Made by a program: the position numbers and the translations under genes
Assembly (NCBI GenBank): GCA_963210315.1
Contig: OY723287.1
Coordinates: 1,488,001-1,552,000 of the forward strand
DNA length: 64,000 bases
Reading direction: 5' to 3'
From: Rhynchopus euleeides
Taxonomy: Eukaryota > Euglenozoa > Diplonemea > Diplonemida > Diplonemidae
The notes under the pieces: model-generated
Database searches by the model: none
What the model saw: only the letters and a program-made list of their open reading frames with translations
Told to the model about the DNA's origin: nothing
Shown: piece by piece, positions 20,869-30,804 of the stretch
Layout: the number at the start of each line of letters is the position of its first letter
Position numbering within the stretch: position 1 is the stretch's first letter

Positions 20869-20970
20869 GGGGGAGTCTTCGCTGGTCGTTATTCTTCGTC
20901 AATCTTCGTCAGTTTTCAGCCTATTCAACAGGAAATGCACCAAAAAATGCACCCCGTATCGAAGACCCCC
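20869..20970. mobile_element. miniature inverted-repeat element, type G (G3), in a GA microsatellite
   Basis: Ends GGGGGAGTCTTCGCT and TCGAAGACCCCC. The interior CAGTTTTCAGCC...ATTCAACAGGAAATGCACC is shared with 58759-58866. The microsatellite (GA)n stands on both sides (20849-20868 and 20971-20980), so the element inserted into it. Confidence 0.65.
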
Positions 20971-21469
20971 AGAGAGAGAGAACCTTCACCGCCTCTGTAG
21001 CAGGTCCCGGGCAAAGTGGAGGTGGGGTGGGGGGGAGGGGGAGGAGAAAGCGAATACACAGCAGGCCGCCCGTCATTTCTGTTATGTTTCTTCACACACA
21101 TCGCCAACGGCTGTGTGGGACAACGTCTCAATCTTGCCGGTGCCGATTTTGGCACCGCTGGTTCCGCCGACACAATATGGACAGAACAGGAGGGGGTGAT
21201 TTACACACCAGACCCCCCACGCCTGTCTTCCTGGGGGGGGTGGAATCGTCAACGCATGAAGTAAGGAAGGAGAGGTTGCTGCGATTTGGTTTGTTCATCA
21301 CGTGTCCGGCTCTGGGAGGAGGTGGTGATGAAGGGGGGGAGAAGGGGGGAGTCTCCAGGTCATCTGTCGTGGGTCGCCCTGACGCACACCCCATCCGCCT
21401 GGATGCTGTTTGGCAGTTGTCGCGGTGGCGAGGATCGCGAGGCCCTCCTTCCCCCTCCTCTCCCCCCCC

Positions 21470-21705
21470 CCCCCCCTCTTGATGACGAGAAGGTGCCCCA
21501 GGTCACGATAAAAAACTTTTGCATACCATCACAGCCTAATTGCCCACACAGTACAACAACACAACACAGGCCGGAAAAAAAACACTGGATTTCAGACACA
21601 ACCTGCATAACGAGTGAAGGGTGATCATTCTTGTGCTCCCTTCAAGTTCGATTTCACTACCCCCCCTCTTGATGACGAGAAGGTGCCCCAGGTCACGATA
21701 AAAAA
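21470..21705 (+). repeat. dispersed repeat L, copy 2, flanked by 46-bp direct repeats
   Basis: Repeat L occupies 21517-21658. It is flanked by near-perfect 46-bp direct repeats (21470-21515 and 21660-21705, each containing TGATGACGAGAAGGTGCCCC). Copy 1 at 6583-6748 lacks these flanks. Confidence 0.7.
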
Positions 21706-22243
21706 GACTGTTGACAGCGCATGCATATCCCTCTCCCAACACACCACCTCCCTGCAGGCGATACACATACACACCTGGCAGCCGGGATAGTTTGAAGTGA
21801 TTCAACTGACACTAATTGCTGCACAGCTTTGTTTCAACCCGTTCTTTATTGCCCCTCTGATTATCTGCCCCACGCAGTGGAGGAGGGCGCAGGGGTGCGT
21901 GGAACAGCACAGCACGTGCCGCCGCACGGATCGCCAAGGCCACACACCCCCCACCCCCCCTCCCTCCACCTTCCCCCCTCCCCCCCCCCCCCCCCCCGCG
22001 TGACAAACCCCCCCGCGTGACGTGGTATCGTGGAGAGAGAGAGGGCAGGCCCTCGCCCCACCTCCCCCCACCCCCCACCGTGCCCCCTGCTGGATCTGGC
22101 GATGAGATAGCACATTCCAGACCAGTATCCCCCCCCCTCTCCCCCCCCTCGTGCCCCACCCCCTCGCCCCCTCCTGAAAGGGGAGGGGTTGTGTGTCGGG
22201 TGTCCGTGGTCCTTTTTATGAAGGATCTCGAAACGCAGCTGAG

Positions 22244-22804
22244 ATGAAGGCTCTTCTGGCGATCTCAGGGCCTGGCGCCCGACCCGATGTCAGCAGTAAG
22301 GTTGTGCTCCCCGATACCTGGGAGGGGCTGGTGCAGCAGGTGACTGCTGTGGCATGTGATGTTCTTGGGATAGAGACGTGTCAGGAGTCGAAGCTGAAGA
22401 TGATCTATACCGATCCCGACGGGGCGAAGTGCCAGATCACGCGACGTACGCTGGATGCTTTTAAGGAGGATGCTGATGAGTGCGCCCGACTCCGTCTCCA
22501 GGAAGGGTTGAAGTACATCTGCAAGATCGACATCATCTACAACACCGACCGCTTCCTTCCGGAGGTCAACCCCGGGTCCTCCCACTCCAGCAGGCGCGAG
22601 AAGCGCCACCGAAAAGGGCGTCACCGCAACCGCCCCGGCACCGCGCACCTCCATCAAATGGAGCACAGCGGCACCTGGGATGGCGGGAGGCCGGAATCGC
22701 CCCAGTCAGACGGCTTCGTGTGCTATCCTGTGATGGGATATGCGCCTGTCTCACCGTATTCGCATGGCATCCCATCACCTTCGGTATGGAGTGGCTGGGG
22801 GTAA
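22244..22804 (+). CDS. small protein with possible PB1/ubiquitin-like fold
   Basis: 186 residues from ATG 22244; the open frame extends upstream but without another ATG. Residues ~20-95 have the rhythm of a PB1 or ubiquitin-like domain: VVLPDTWEGLVQQVTAVACD (strand then helix), then SKLKMIYTDPDGAKCQI, resembling the Y-x-D-x-D-G type acidic loop. The rest is a basic Arg/His/Ser stretch (residues ~110-140, possible nuclear signal) and a Tyr/Pro/Ser-rich tail. Intronless and co-oriented with its neighbours. The fold assignment is inference from a short motif and the function is unknown. The stop at 22802-22804 is followed by a G-tract. Confidence 0.5.
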   Translation: MKALLAISGPGARPDVSSKVVLPDTWEGLVQQVTAVACDVLGIETCQESKLKMIYTDPDGAKCQITRRTLDAFKEDADECARLRLQEGLKYICKIDIIYNTDRFLPEVNPGSSHSSRREKRHRKGRHRNRPGTAHLHQMEHSGTWDGGRPESPQSDGFVCYPVMGYAPVSPYSHGIPSPSVWSGWG

Positions 22805-23586
22805 AGTCTTGGGGGGGGGGGGGGGGTGTGTGAGGGAGATGATGGATGGAGGCAGCACCAGAGCTCGCTCGGTGCGTCCTACACTATGCTAAAAAAATAT
22901 TCACGTGTGTGTTTGCGGTGCTGCCGTTAGGGGGGGGGGTCCGCCGTGTTTTTTCTTTTGTTTTGTCGCACCCGGATTATTCTTTATGGCGTTTGAAAAG
23001 CAACCACACCCCACGCAGGCCGGGTTTAGTTCCCCCAACTCTCACCATCCTGCAACCGCGCTGCTGACCGGACAGTATGTTCTGTGCTGCCTGCGTGCCC
23101 TCTGTTTTGTGTGTGTGGCAGGGGAGGGGGCCTGACCCCGCATCCAGCCTGGCTTTGCTGTTGTGCGCCGTCTTCTTCGAAACGGCTCCCAACGCGGGGT
23201 TACCGATTGCGCCTTGCATCCACTCATCGCGAGGACAACCATTGCGAGGAGGTGGCTGGGGGACTTGCCTTTGCCCTCACTCTCGACAATCAAAAACCCC
23301 CTGCAGATTCGCCGACAGCCGACCGCTTCTCCCTGTCGTTGACTATGAAGCCCTGCTCTTAGCCTGCGAACGACAGTATGTTGCTGCTGCCTGTGTGCAG
23401 GATACCGAACGGTGTCACGAGTCTTTTTGGTTGTCGCAAAAAGGCTAACCTGTTGGGCGCCTTCACTCAGAAACACAGAAAAGTGACAACCGAGTGGCAG
23501 TGTGTCACAGGGCGAACAGGCCCTGTCGGAATCCACGGCGGAGGGGGGCATCACGACACCACCACCCTCGCAGATCGGAGAGTACG

Positions 23587-25679
23587 ATGAACAGCACCAT
23601 CGCTGACGAGAAGCAGGCCCGCAAGCAACTCCGACTCGGCCAGAGCGTCGGCATGATGCTAATCTCTGTTGTGGAGACAGAACAGGTGTGCCCTTCGCCT
23701 GGTTGGGGCGTGTGTGTGTGGGGAGGGTGCGTTGTGCAGCAGACAGTGCGAGAGCACAGTCAAAGAGCAGGTGCCCCGATGTGCTCCGACACTAGTATAC
23801 AGAATTGTAGGCACACCGTGATTCCGTCTTCCTTGTTTGATGCGTTGGCGTTTCGACCACTCCGAAGCCTGCTGCTTTGGTGTGGGTGTGGAGCACGTGT
23901 GAACATGAGATAGCTAGACACACAGAAACGAAGCAGGGTCGTCGGAAGGACTCCGCCACTTATACGATTCACGTGTTGTGCGCTCGTGTGAATACCCCTG
24001 CGAAAGAACATTCACACCGCCTCTGTCTGCCTGTCTCACTCTATCCCCACCTATCCTATGTCTTGCAGAAATCCCGCGAGACTCTGGAGAACGAAGGCGC
24101 GATAGCGTTTCAGCAGCTCAACTTCACCCGCACTAAGTCGCGCCCCCCCTCGGGCACGCTGCGGGGCCTCCGCCGCCGGCCGGACGCCGGCGGCGGCGGC
24201 GCCGAGAGCAGCAACAGCATCGCCAACAGCAGCATCGGCCCTGTCTCCTGCACCTCCTCCAACGCCACCACCTCCAGCCTGTCCTCCCTCAGCTCCGCCC
24301 ACACCGCCGTGGCCCCGCTGTGCGGCGGGGGCGGCGTGCTGGCGCCCTACCCCACCGCCCCACACCCCGGCAGCCGCCCAGGCAGCGGACACCACCACCA
24401 CCACCGGCACCACCACCACCACCAGCCGCACCACGCCCACCACCACCAGCACCTCCCGCCGGCTCCGCCGTCGCAGGGGATTGCGTATTTCAGAAGGCCG
24501 CAGGATGTGCAGTACCAACAGATGACGTACTACCAGCCAGCGGTATACCAAACCCAGGCGGGGCCCAGCGTGGTGAGGCCCTATGGTGCTTCTCCGATCG
24601 CATCTCCGGGGGTGCCGCTGTGTGGTGTCGGCGGGGCTGCCACGTCACGGCCGGAGGTGCCGCAACCACCCCCGCTGCCGAGGAGGACGAGCAGCGCCGT
24701 GGGGCAGAGGCAAGGCTTTTCCCCTGCGGGGCTCCCCGCATCGTCGGGGGGTGCGCACGGCACACGCCCCCCGCCCTGGGGTGCCTCGCCACCGCTGGTG
24801 CCGCAGCCGCAGCCGCAGCCGCAGCCACAGCTAGCGGCAGCCGCGCCGCGCCATCCGCCCCCCGACAAACCCCAAGCATGGCTATCCGCCGACGTCGACA
24901 AGTTGGAGGCAGAGGAGGAAGACGGCAGGCTCGAGGTGTCGCTCCTCCGCGAAGCGTCCCTCTCCAACTTCGAAGCGGCGCGCGCGAAGATCTGGTTCCA
25001 GACCCGCCTGGAGAGCAGCCGCATCGAGGCGGACCTGCCGTCACCCCCCGCCGAAGCTCACCCCGCCCCCCAACCTGGGGGTCGGGATCCCGACGCATGC
25101 AGATCCCCGTCATCGCCATCGGACCCCCGCCGGGGCAGCGCGAGCACCTCCATCACACCCAGGTCCCGGGTGAAGGGGGGTGGCGGCGGGAGGGGGAGGG
25201 ATGGCGATAGGGATGCCTCTGCGGGCATGCCTGCCACCGCCCCTGCTGCTGTGTCGCCGCCGCCGCCCGGGGAGGGGGCGCCCCCGGTGTCGGGGGCGAA
25301 GCGGGGGAGCGGCGGGAGGCGGAGGGTGAGCATAACAGGGGTGGTGCAGCCGTTGGCTCCTGCCGACCCCGCGGAGGGTGGTGGTGACGGCCAGCTTGCG
25401 CTGCCTGAGACTCGGCTCATCCCAGCGAGCCCTGTGGGGGAGCCGGACCCCCCGCCGGCGGTTCCGGGGTTTTCGGAGCTGGCCCCGCCCCCGCCGGAGC
25501 TGGACCTGACGCAGGCGTCGGTTGCGGCGCTGTGCCCGCTGGTGCAGGCGGTCACGCCGTTCCTCCTCTGGCCCCTGCTGAGCTCGCTCCCGGATCTGGC
25601 GCAGGAGGGTGGCAGTGGCGGGCAGGGGCAGAGAGACGAGGAGAAGGATGCCTGGGAGAGCGGCAGTCATGCAGAGTGA
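23587..25679 (+). CDS. two-exon low-complexity protein, unknown
   Basis: Exon 1 is 23587-23685 (33 codons, ends ...VVETEQ). The intron is 23686-24068: it begins GTGTGC, ends in a pyrimidine-rich stretch and TCTTGCAG, and exon 2 (24069-25679) resumes in phase 0 with KSRETLENEGAIAF. The predicted protein has 569 residues. Residues 1-60 look helical and charged. Then come a Gly/Ser/Thr-rich segment, a His-rich run (around residues 145-170), Gln/Tyr- and Pro-rich stretches with a PQPQPQPQPQ run, and one more ordered block (~residues 310-350: ADVDKLEAEEEDGRLEVSLL then NFEAARAKIWFQTRLESSRI). A hydrophobic C-terminal helix (~residues 515-540) precedes the stop. It is probably intrinsically disordered, perhaps a scaffold or RNA-associated factor, but no family is recognised. 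Confidence 0.6.
23686..24068 (+). other. spliceosomal GT-AG intron
   Basis: The 383-bp intron interrupts codons 33 and 34 of the gene at 23587-25679. Reading exon 1 straight through gives non-protein-like sequence and a stop at 23911, while the exon 2 frame upstream of the acceptor lacks a suitable start. The acceptor is preceded by CTCTATCCCCACCTATCCTA, a typical pyrimidine tract. Confidence 0.6.
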
Positions 25680-26698
25680 CGAGAAGGAAGAGAGGGTGTC
25701 GCCCGGGGGTGCCATCCCATGGGGATCGGATGGGGGAGGGGGGGAGATCAAAAGGAAATGGAAAAAATGGAAAGGCGGAAAAAGTGGGGGGGGGGGGGGA
25801 GGGAATGGGAATGCCTCCTATGGGAGAAATGGTCGGGAGGGAGGGGAGGGGGGCGTGGGGGTTGGGTGAGGTGGCAGAGGCGGGGCCCGGGTGGGTACCA
25901 CCCGCCCGCCCCTGCCACCTCAAGCGGGGGTGTGTGCACCGTGTATAATCTCGGGTGGTGGTGGTGGGGTTCGCAAAACGAAGACGGTATGCTCGGGATT
26001 GGGGGGTGGGGTGGGGTGGGGTGGTGCCCCCACCTGCTTCCGTGGGCTGGGCTCTCCCCCCACCCCCACCCCGTTCTCCTCAAGCGACGCCCGAAATCAT
26101 GTTGCGCCGCTTTTGATTAAAATGGAATAAGGATGGCGCACTCTCATTTCGCCCCAGGCAGGACGACGGACACCTCTTCCTCCTTCCCCCGACTCATTCT
26201 GAAGAACGGCCCCCAAATTTATTATCCTGTTTTATTCTTGTCGTGGTTTTCACACTCTACCAGAGCTCGTCTTTCCCCACCTCCCCCGCACCTCTGTTTT
26301 CCGTATCCGTGTCTGTTCAAATAAGACATTTGTTGCTGCCGCTTGGGGGGGTGGGGGGGAGGCCTTGTCCGCCAGGGGGGAGGGTGTGTGCCTCAGAGTT
26401 CGCTCGGTGCCTTCTGCGCAAACGCACACCAGGCTCCCGCACATGCGGAATGCCCTCACTGTAGCCTCACTCTGCGTCAAGATGTGTGTTGAACCCATTA
26501 TTTCCAGAGGTGTGCCCCTGCCGCAGGAAGAAAAAACTGCGCCCCTGTGCAGAAGAAATCCTTGCAGAACCCGTCACCACGCAGGATGTGCGGTGTGAGC
26601 GAGCAATGCAAGCAAGTGACAGATCGAGGAAGTGTGCCGGTCGTATTTTCCGGTACGGCGGCTCGCTTCTCGACGCCACAGCGATCCCCCCCCCCCCC
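25680..26698. other. intergenic, no supported gene
   Basis: G-rich stretch at 25730-25870, GGGGT repeats near 26000-26025, and a C-tract leading into the Tc1-like element at 26688-26698. No recognisable genes or repeat families. Confidence 0.5.
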
Positions 26699-26931
26699 TA
26701 GGGGGGGTCATAAGCCCCCCTAAAAACGTACGAAAACCAAAATTTTCAACATACCATCAGAACCGCCCTAATACCTGATCTGACCCGAAAATCCGACCCA
26801 TACCCCCCCGGAAACTGTCTGGGGCCCACTTGTGACACCTGATACGCACTTTTGTGATGATTTTTTGGGGTCCTAAAAAATGTACCTCAGTTTCGTACCT
26901 TGCCTTTGTACCTGAACCACTCCCGACCGCA

Positions 26932-27201
26932 TTATTTCGTTCTTTGCCTTTTCTGCGGTGGTTCTGGCTCAGGTGGCACGCATGTTGCCTTCCCCAGTGC
27001 CTCGGCAAGGTCTTTCTTGACCTGATTAGTGGGAATGTTGTGTTGTTGCGTCAGCAGAATGAGTTCAGCCACCTTCTGGGTGTAGTACTTCGATCGCATA
27101 TGGGTCATTGTGAGTACTTCGTACGCCTGGGAGGCTGCATCGGCATTAGTAGGCAGCGTTGTAGATGCTTTTGCTTCGTCGATCTTAGCCTGTGAAGGCA
27201 C
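26932..27201 (-). CDS. unknown ORF at the 3' side of the Tc1-like element
   Basis: An 89-codon frame ending inside the left inverted repeat. Hydrophilic and helical (KYYTQKVAELILLTQQHNIP, then VKKDLAEALGKA) with a basic C-terminal PPQKRQRTK that could be a nuclear localisation signal. It probably continues from the preceding short frame at 27185-27373 (Cys/His-rich, HTCCRDCVVCISCGAQITQS) through a shift or intron. No family assigned. Confidence 0.35.
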   Translation of the reverse strand: MPSQAKIDEAKASTTLPTNADAASQAYEVLTMTHMRSKYYTQKVAELILLTQQHNIPTNQVKKDLAEALGKATCVPPEPEPPQKRQRTK

Positions 27202-27360
27202 GATTGGGATATTGTACGCCCTGAGAGCCGAAGTGGCTGTGTAATGACTGTGTAATTTGCGCCCCGCAGGATATGCACACCACGCAGTCTCGACAACACG
27301 TATGAGAGTGTACCATGTGGGGACTCAACAAGGTCATTGGATCGGCATCTGCCTGCCGAC

Positions 27361-28086
27361 TCAGCCCCCACACAGTGCGACCGCAAGGTCGCCGGATGTC
27401 TCAACGCCAGGGGAATACCCTCCCCTGGCGTTGTACAACCCTACTCTCAACCCTCGGGTCCTCTCCTGGAGGCGGTGGTGGCGGGCCCGCAACGCTTCGT
27501 ACTTCCGGTACAGACTGAGGTAGTCTGCCCGGCTGACCCGCTCATTGCTTCCTAGATCATCTGCTGCTCTGGAGCTGCCATCACTCTCACTGCCCGTATC
27601 AGTTGGTGTGGGGGTAGGAGCAGGACGAGTGGGAGGAGTAGGAGTGCAGGTGACATCTTTCTTGGCTAGCAAGGAACGCCGCTTTTCCCGCACGTGCGTG
27701 CAGTTGATGCACCACTGCATATATCTGTCGTCACCACGTCCCACTCGCTCTCCTACGTACCCAGCCCGACGGAGCGCCCGAAATAATGTCGCCTCACCGA
27801 TGTCGTGTGCCGTTTTCTTTTTACGCAGGTCTGCCACAACGCTCTCTGCCGAGACCCCGCACATCTCCCGTTTGGCGAGCGTCTTTCGAGCAAGGTACTC
27901 CTCTGCAGCAGCATCTGACACCTCTGCGAGGCCCTGGGCACGCGGCATGTGTTGCTCGGCGTGCTGAGTGAGCGTAGTGACACCCTTCCCTTGCAAAGAA
28001 CGAAATAATGCGGTCGGGAGTGGTTCAGGTACAAAGGCAAGGTACGAAACTGAGGTACATTTTTTAGGACCCCAAAAAATCATCAC
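27361..28086 (-). CDS. helix-turn-helix protein of the Tc1-like element
   Basis: 241 codons on the minus strand, starting inside the right inverted repeat at 28086; the start is uncertain. Residues ~45-125 contain helices ending in EATLFRALRRAGYVGERVG, which matches the recognition-helix region of Tc1/mariner DNA-binding domains (T-x-x-R-x-L-x-x-x-G-Y/L). A CINC motif follows in the next 20 residues. Then come a Pro/Thr-rich linker and a helical segment (RADYLSLYRKYEALRARHHR) that could form a coiled coil. The catalytic DDE domain expected next is absent, so the element is probably non-autonomous or its protein has another role. Confidence 0.45.
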   Translation of the reverse strand: MMIFWGPKKCTSVSYLAFVPEPLPTALFRSLQGKGVTTLTQHAEQHMPRAQGLAEVSDAAAEEYLARKTLAKREMCGVSAESVVADLRKKKTAHDIGEATLFRALRRAGYVGERVGRGDDRYMQWCINCTHVREKRRSLLAKKDVTCTPTPPTRPAPTPTPTDTGSESDGSSRAADDLGSNERVSRADYLSLYRKYEALRARHHRLQERTRGLRVGLYNARGGYSPGVETSGDLAVALCGG

Positions 28087-28230
28087 AAAAGTGCGTATCA
28101 GGTGTCACAAGTGGGCCCCAGACAGTTTCCGGGGGGGTATGGGTCGGATTTTCGGGTCAGATCAGGTATTAGGGCGGCTCTGATGGTATGTCGAAAATTT
28201 TGGTTTTGTACGGGCTTATGACCCCCCCTA

Positions 28231-28238
28231 CCCCCCCC

Positions 28239-28269
<31 letters not shown>

Positions 28270-28281
28270 ACACACACACAC
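28231..28281. repeat. poly-C plus CA microsatellite
   Basis: A run of about 25 C is followed by about 13 CA units, directly outside the right end of the Tc1-like element. Confidence 0.9.
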
Positions 28282-29119
28282 AACTTTTCTGGAAAAGGGG
28301 CGCAGATGGGGCATGCCCGTAGTCGCGAGCCCTGATCCAAATTAACATTATTTCAAACAGTATTCCATCATGCGTGTGCTGCGTGCAAAGTTCTGTTCCA
28401 ACATAGCTCAACTGGTGCATATGCCCTCCCCGCCCGTGCCGCAGGCATGTCGCTGTCATGCACTGAACGGGGTGCAGAGGGGGTGTCTGAGAGTTGTGCT
28501 CCCAGCCCCTCGCTCTCTGGGGGTCTTCGCTCAGAAGTGCAGAAAAGGTGAGCTGCCTCGCAAAAAAGGGGGACGAACTGACGCAGCTTGACACAGAGCG
28601 AAGGCCCCTTTATCTCGTGGGGTCAGTTGTCACAGCATTGCCTGCAGTGGCATTGCATATCTGCAGAGCTGCAGAGGTGTCCCTGCAGAGAGCTCCCCGA
28701 CCGAAAACCCATGGCGGGCTTTGCAGCAGCGCTCCAACGAAAAGCAACCGCTGGACCCGCCAGGAACAGCAAAAAAAATAGGAAGAGAAGGCAAAAAAAA
28801 AATGCCGCCCAAACCAGGGTAAAAGATAGGGTTCCGGGCTGCGCGCCGAAAACCGGGGGTAATCGGGGGTAAAATTTCAGCCATTTCTCCAACTGGAAGG
28901 GCTTTCCCTTCCCACAACACACCACCCCACGCCACTCAACTGGGATGGGCAGGGTGGCTCCTCTGCGGGGGCCGCTGCCAGGTCCGAGAGGAGCGCGCTC
29001 CTTCTTGGCGCCAACGCGAAGGAGCCACTCGATGAGAAAGGCGTTCGGGAGAGCGCGGTGGTGTTGAAAGCACCGCAGGTTGCCCTTGCAGACTTGGTTC
29101 TGGACAGGCACAGGCCACA
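28282..29119. other. region without supported gene
   Basis: Short frames only; no recognised domain or repeat family. Confidence 0.45.
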
Positions 29120-29345
29120 TGGGGGGTCTGGGGGGCGGAGCCCCCCAGCCGCCGGAGGCCACGGTAGTGAGCATCTGTTCCTTGTAACCGTACGATTCTG
29201 TGAGCTGCCTGCATCCTCCCGGGGTGGTCTGTATTCCATCCCCAATTGACCCCAAAGGGTGTTGGATATAAGACAGGCAGACGGCACAGGGGGGTCTGGG
29301 GGGCGGAGCCCCCCAGCCGCCGGAGGCCACGGTAGCGAACAGCTG
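29120..29345 (-). repeat. dispersed repeat K, dimer
   Basis: Two reverse-strand units (29120-29181 and 29288-29345), about 168 bp apart, with the same type of spacer as the other dimers. Confidence 0.75.
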
Positions 29346-30717
29346 ATTCTGCTCCATAGTCGCACGCCGCATGTAGTCAACGTGCACCCGTTGTGCTCAA
29401 CAGGTTCATCGGGCTAACCCTGGGGCAGGGCACTGTGCTCTTGGCCCCGGCCGCCTCTGGCCAAAAAGTACCCTGGAATAGTACCCGGACAGAATCTCAG
29501 AAAAATCCCGGTGGAAAAAAAAAAGAGGCACCCCCGGTTTTTCGGGGCAAAATCTCAAAAACCGGGGCTAAGCCCCGTTTTTCATAACAGTATCTTAAAC
29601 ACTGGCCCAAACATGATTCAGAGTCCTGCTGAGGGTGGAAAAAAATAGAAGCTTTCTGGTTTCTCTGCTCTGCTCTCCTCCACTCTACACACACACAACG
29701 CTGAAGGAAGTGAAGTTACATGGTGGTCGACATGATGGTTTCACACAATGTCATGACAGTTCTTACATGCATTCGTATGTACGATTTCACGCATTGTGTG
29801 GAAGAAAATGGACTGATCTGCATGCGAGTGTTTTTTCACACATGACAAGAACCTTGTCACAGCGAAAAGGATAGTTGGCAGCGCTTTGGGTGACAGACAC
29901 AATCTACCTTGCCTTGTTGCTCCGACTGTGCGCACATTCACACCAACCTTCATCAGGCAAACCCCGCGAGGTTTGTTCACCCGACGACTTCAGCGTTGCG
30001 CACACACCCACACACAGCACCCCTCCCTCGCTATACTACACTGCATTCTCACGATCCCTCCCTCCCCAGCTTGCCTCCGCTTCCGTGGTGGCTGAAAGGG
30101 GTGTCTGCGTCTACCCCCTCTTGATTTTTATTTCCACCCCCCCCCCCCCCCATCTTCCGGAAGCGCCAGCGCATCAAACAAGGAAGAAAAATGAAAGGAA
30201 GGCTGAGGACACCACCTCGTCACGGGACCCCCCCGCCCCCCGGCACCCCGCCCCCCAGCAGCGCCCTGCAGCTCTGCACGAATTATCCTTTTTTGCCGTG
30301 GGGTTACGAGTGCACCGTGTGCAATTGCCTTCCCCGGCAGCAGCCGTCTGGGGTATTTATTTTCAAAAGTTGTCCAGCACAGCCACAGCCCACGCACAGC
30401 ACCCCAATGCCAGGTATTTGTTTATAACCTGCTTGCGTTCAGCCCAGCCCACTGCCCCAACCGCCAGACGGCAGCATGTGGCGCACCGCGTCGCTCCTGC
30501 TGCTAATGCTATGCAGAGTGCCCGCCACGCACACCCGACACATTGTACAGCTTCGGAGAGGTATAATTTTCCAGCACCATTGTTGTGCCTTTTGTCCACA
30601 CCCTCAACCGCTTTTTCTCCTTTGTCCCGCTTCCACCCGTTCTCATGGCATGTCGCCCTCAAAAACAAAAGACGCCCTGTTCAGTTTTACAGACGGGAAC
30701 CACTCATGCCCATGCAC
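29346..30717. other. upstream region of the first propeller gene
   Basis: No supported gene. 29860-29975 is a dispersed repeat (GGATAGTTGGCAGC, then CACACCAACCTTCATCAGGC and GAGGTTTGTTCACCCG) also present at 33540-33690 and 40700-40805. A C-tract is at 30137-30151. An open frame runs through here into the gene at 30805 but matches nothing upstream of the other family members. Confidence 0.5.
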
Positions 30718-30757
30718 CCCCTCCCTCCCTCCCCCCTATACACCACCACCCCGACAG
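30718..30757 (+). promoter_or_regulatory. predicted trans-splice acceptor, propeller gene 1
   Basis: A pyrimidine tract (CTCCCTCCCTCCCCCCT) is followed by ACACCACCACCCCGACAG, 48 bp before the start codon. The same arrangement is conserved at 36943-36986, 53550-53593 and 62507-62550. The spliced-leader role is inferred. Confidence 0.45.
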
Positions 30758-30804
30758 GAGCGGGGTTCCTGCAGGGAGGCGGCGTCCCGAGGGACACCTA
30801 TGCG

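Larger units (their letters stand above)
20148..22243. other. intergenic with simple repeats
   Basis: No supported gene in ~2.1 kb. It holds an ACACC microsatellite (20575-20596), a GA microsatellite interrupted by a miniature element (20849-20980), a C-tract (21462-21476), dispersed repeat L flanked by 46-bp direct repeats (21470-21705), and further C-tracts (21955-21997). Confidence 0.55.
26701..28228. mobile_element. Tc1/mariner-like element with ~240-bp inverted repeats
   Basis: A 1528-bp element. The left inverted repeat is 26701-26947 and the right 27993-28228, both starting GGGGGGGTCATAAGCCC from the outside and nearly identical apart from a small indel near the tip. TA lies directly outside both ends (26699-26700 and 28229-28230), within poly-C. 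The internal region encodes, on the minus strand, a helix-turn-helix-type ORF and two shorter frames, but no recognisable DDE/D catalytic domain. TA target duplication plus a Tc1-type DNA-binding segment support the assignment; long inverted repeats occur in some members. Confidence 0.7.

Noticed and set aside
29875-30804. Upstream in-frame extension of propeller gene 1 (total 1070 codons)
   Set aside because: The extension has no counterpart in the three paralogues, is Pro/Ser/Thr-rich low complexity, and would bury the signal peptide.
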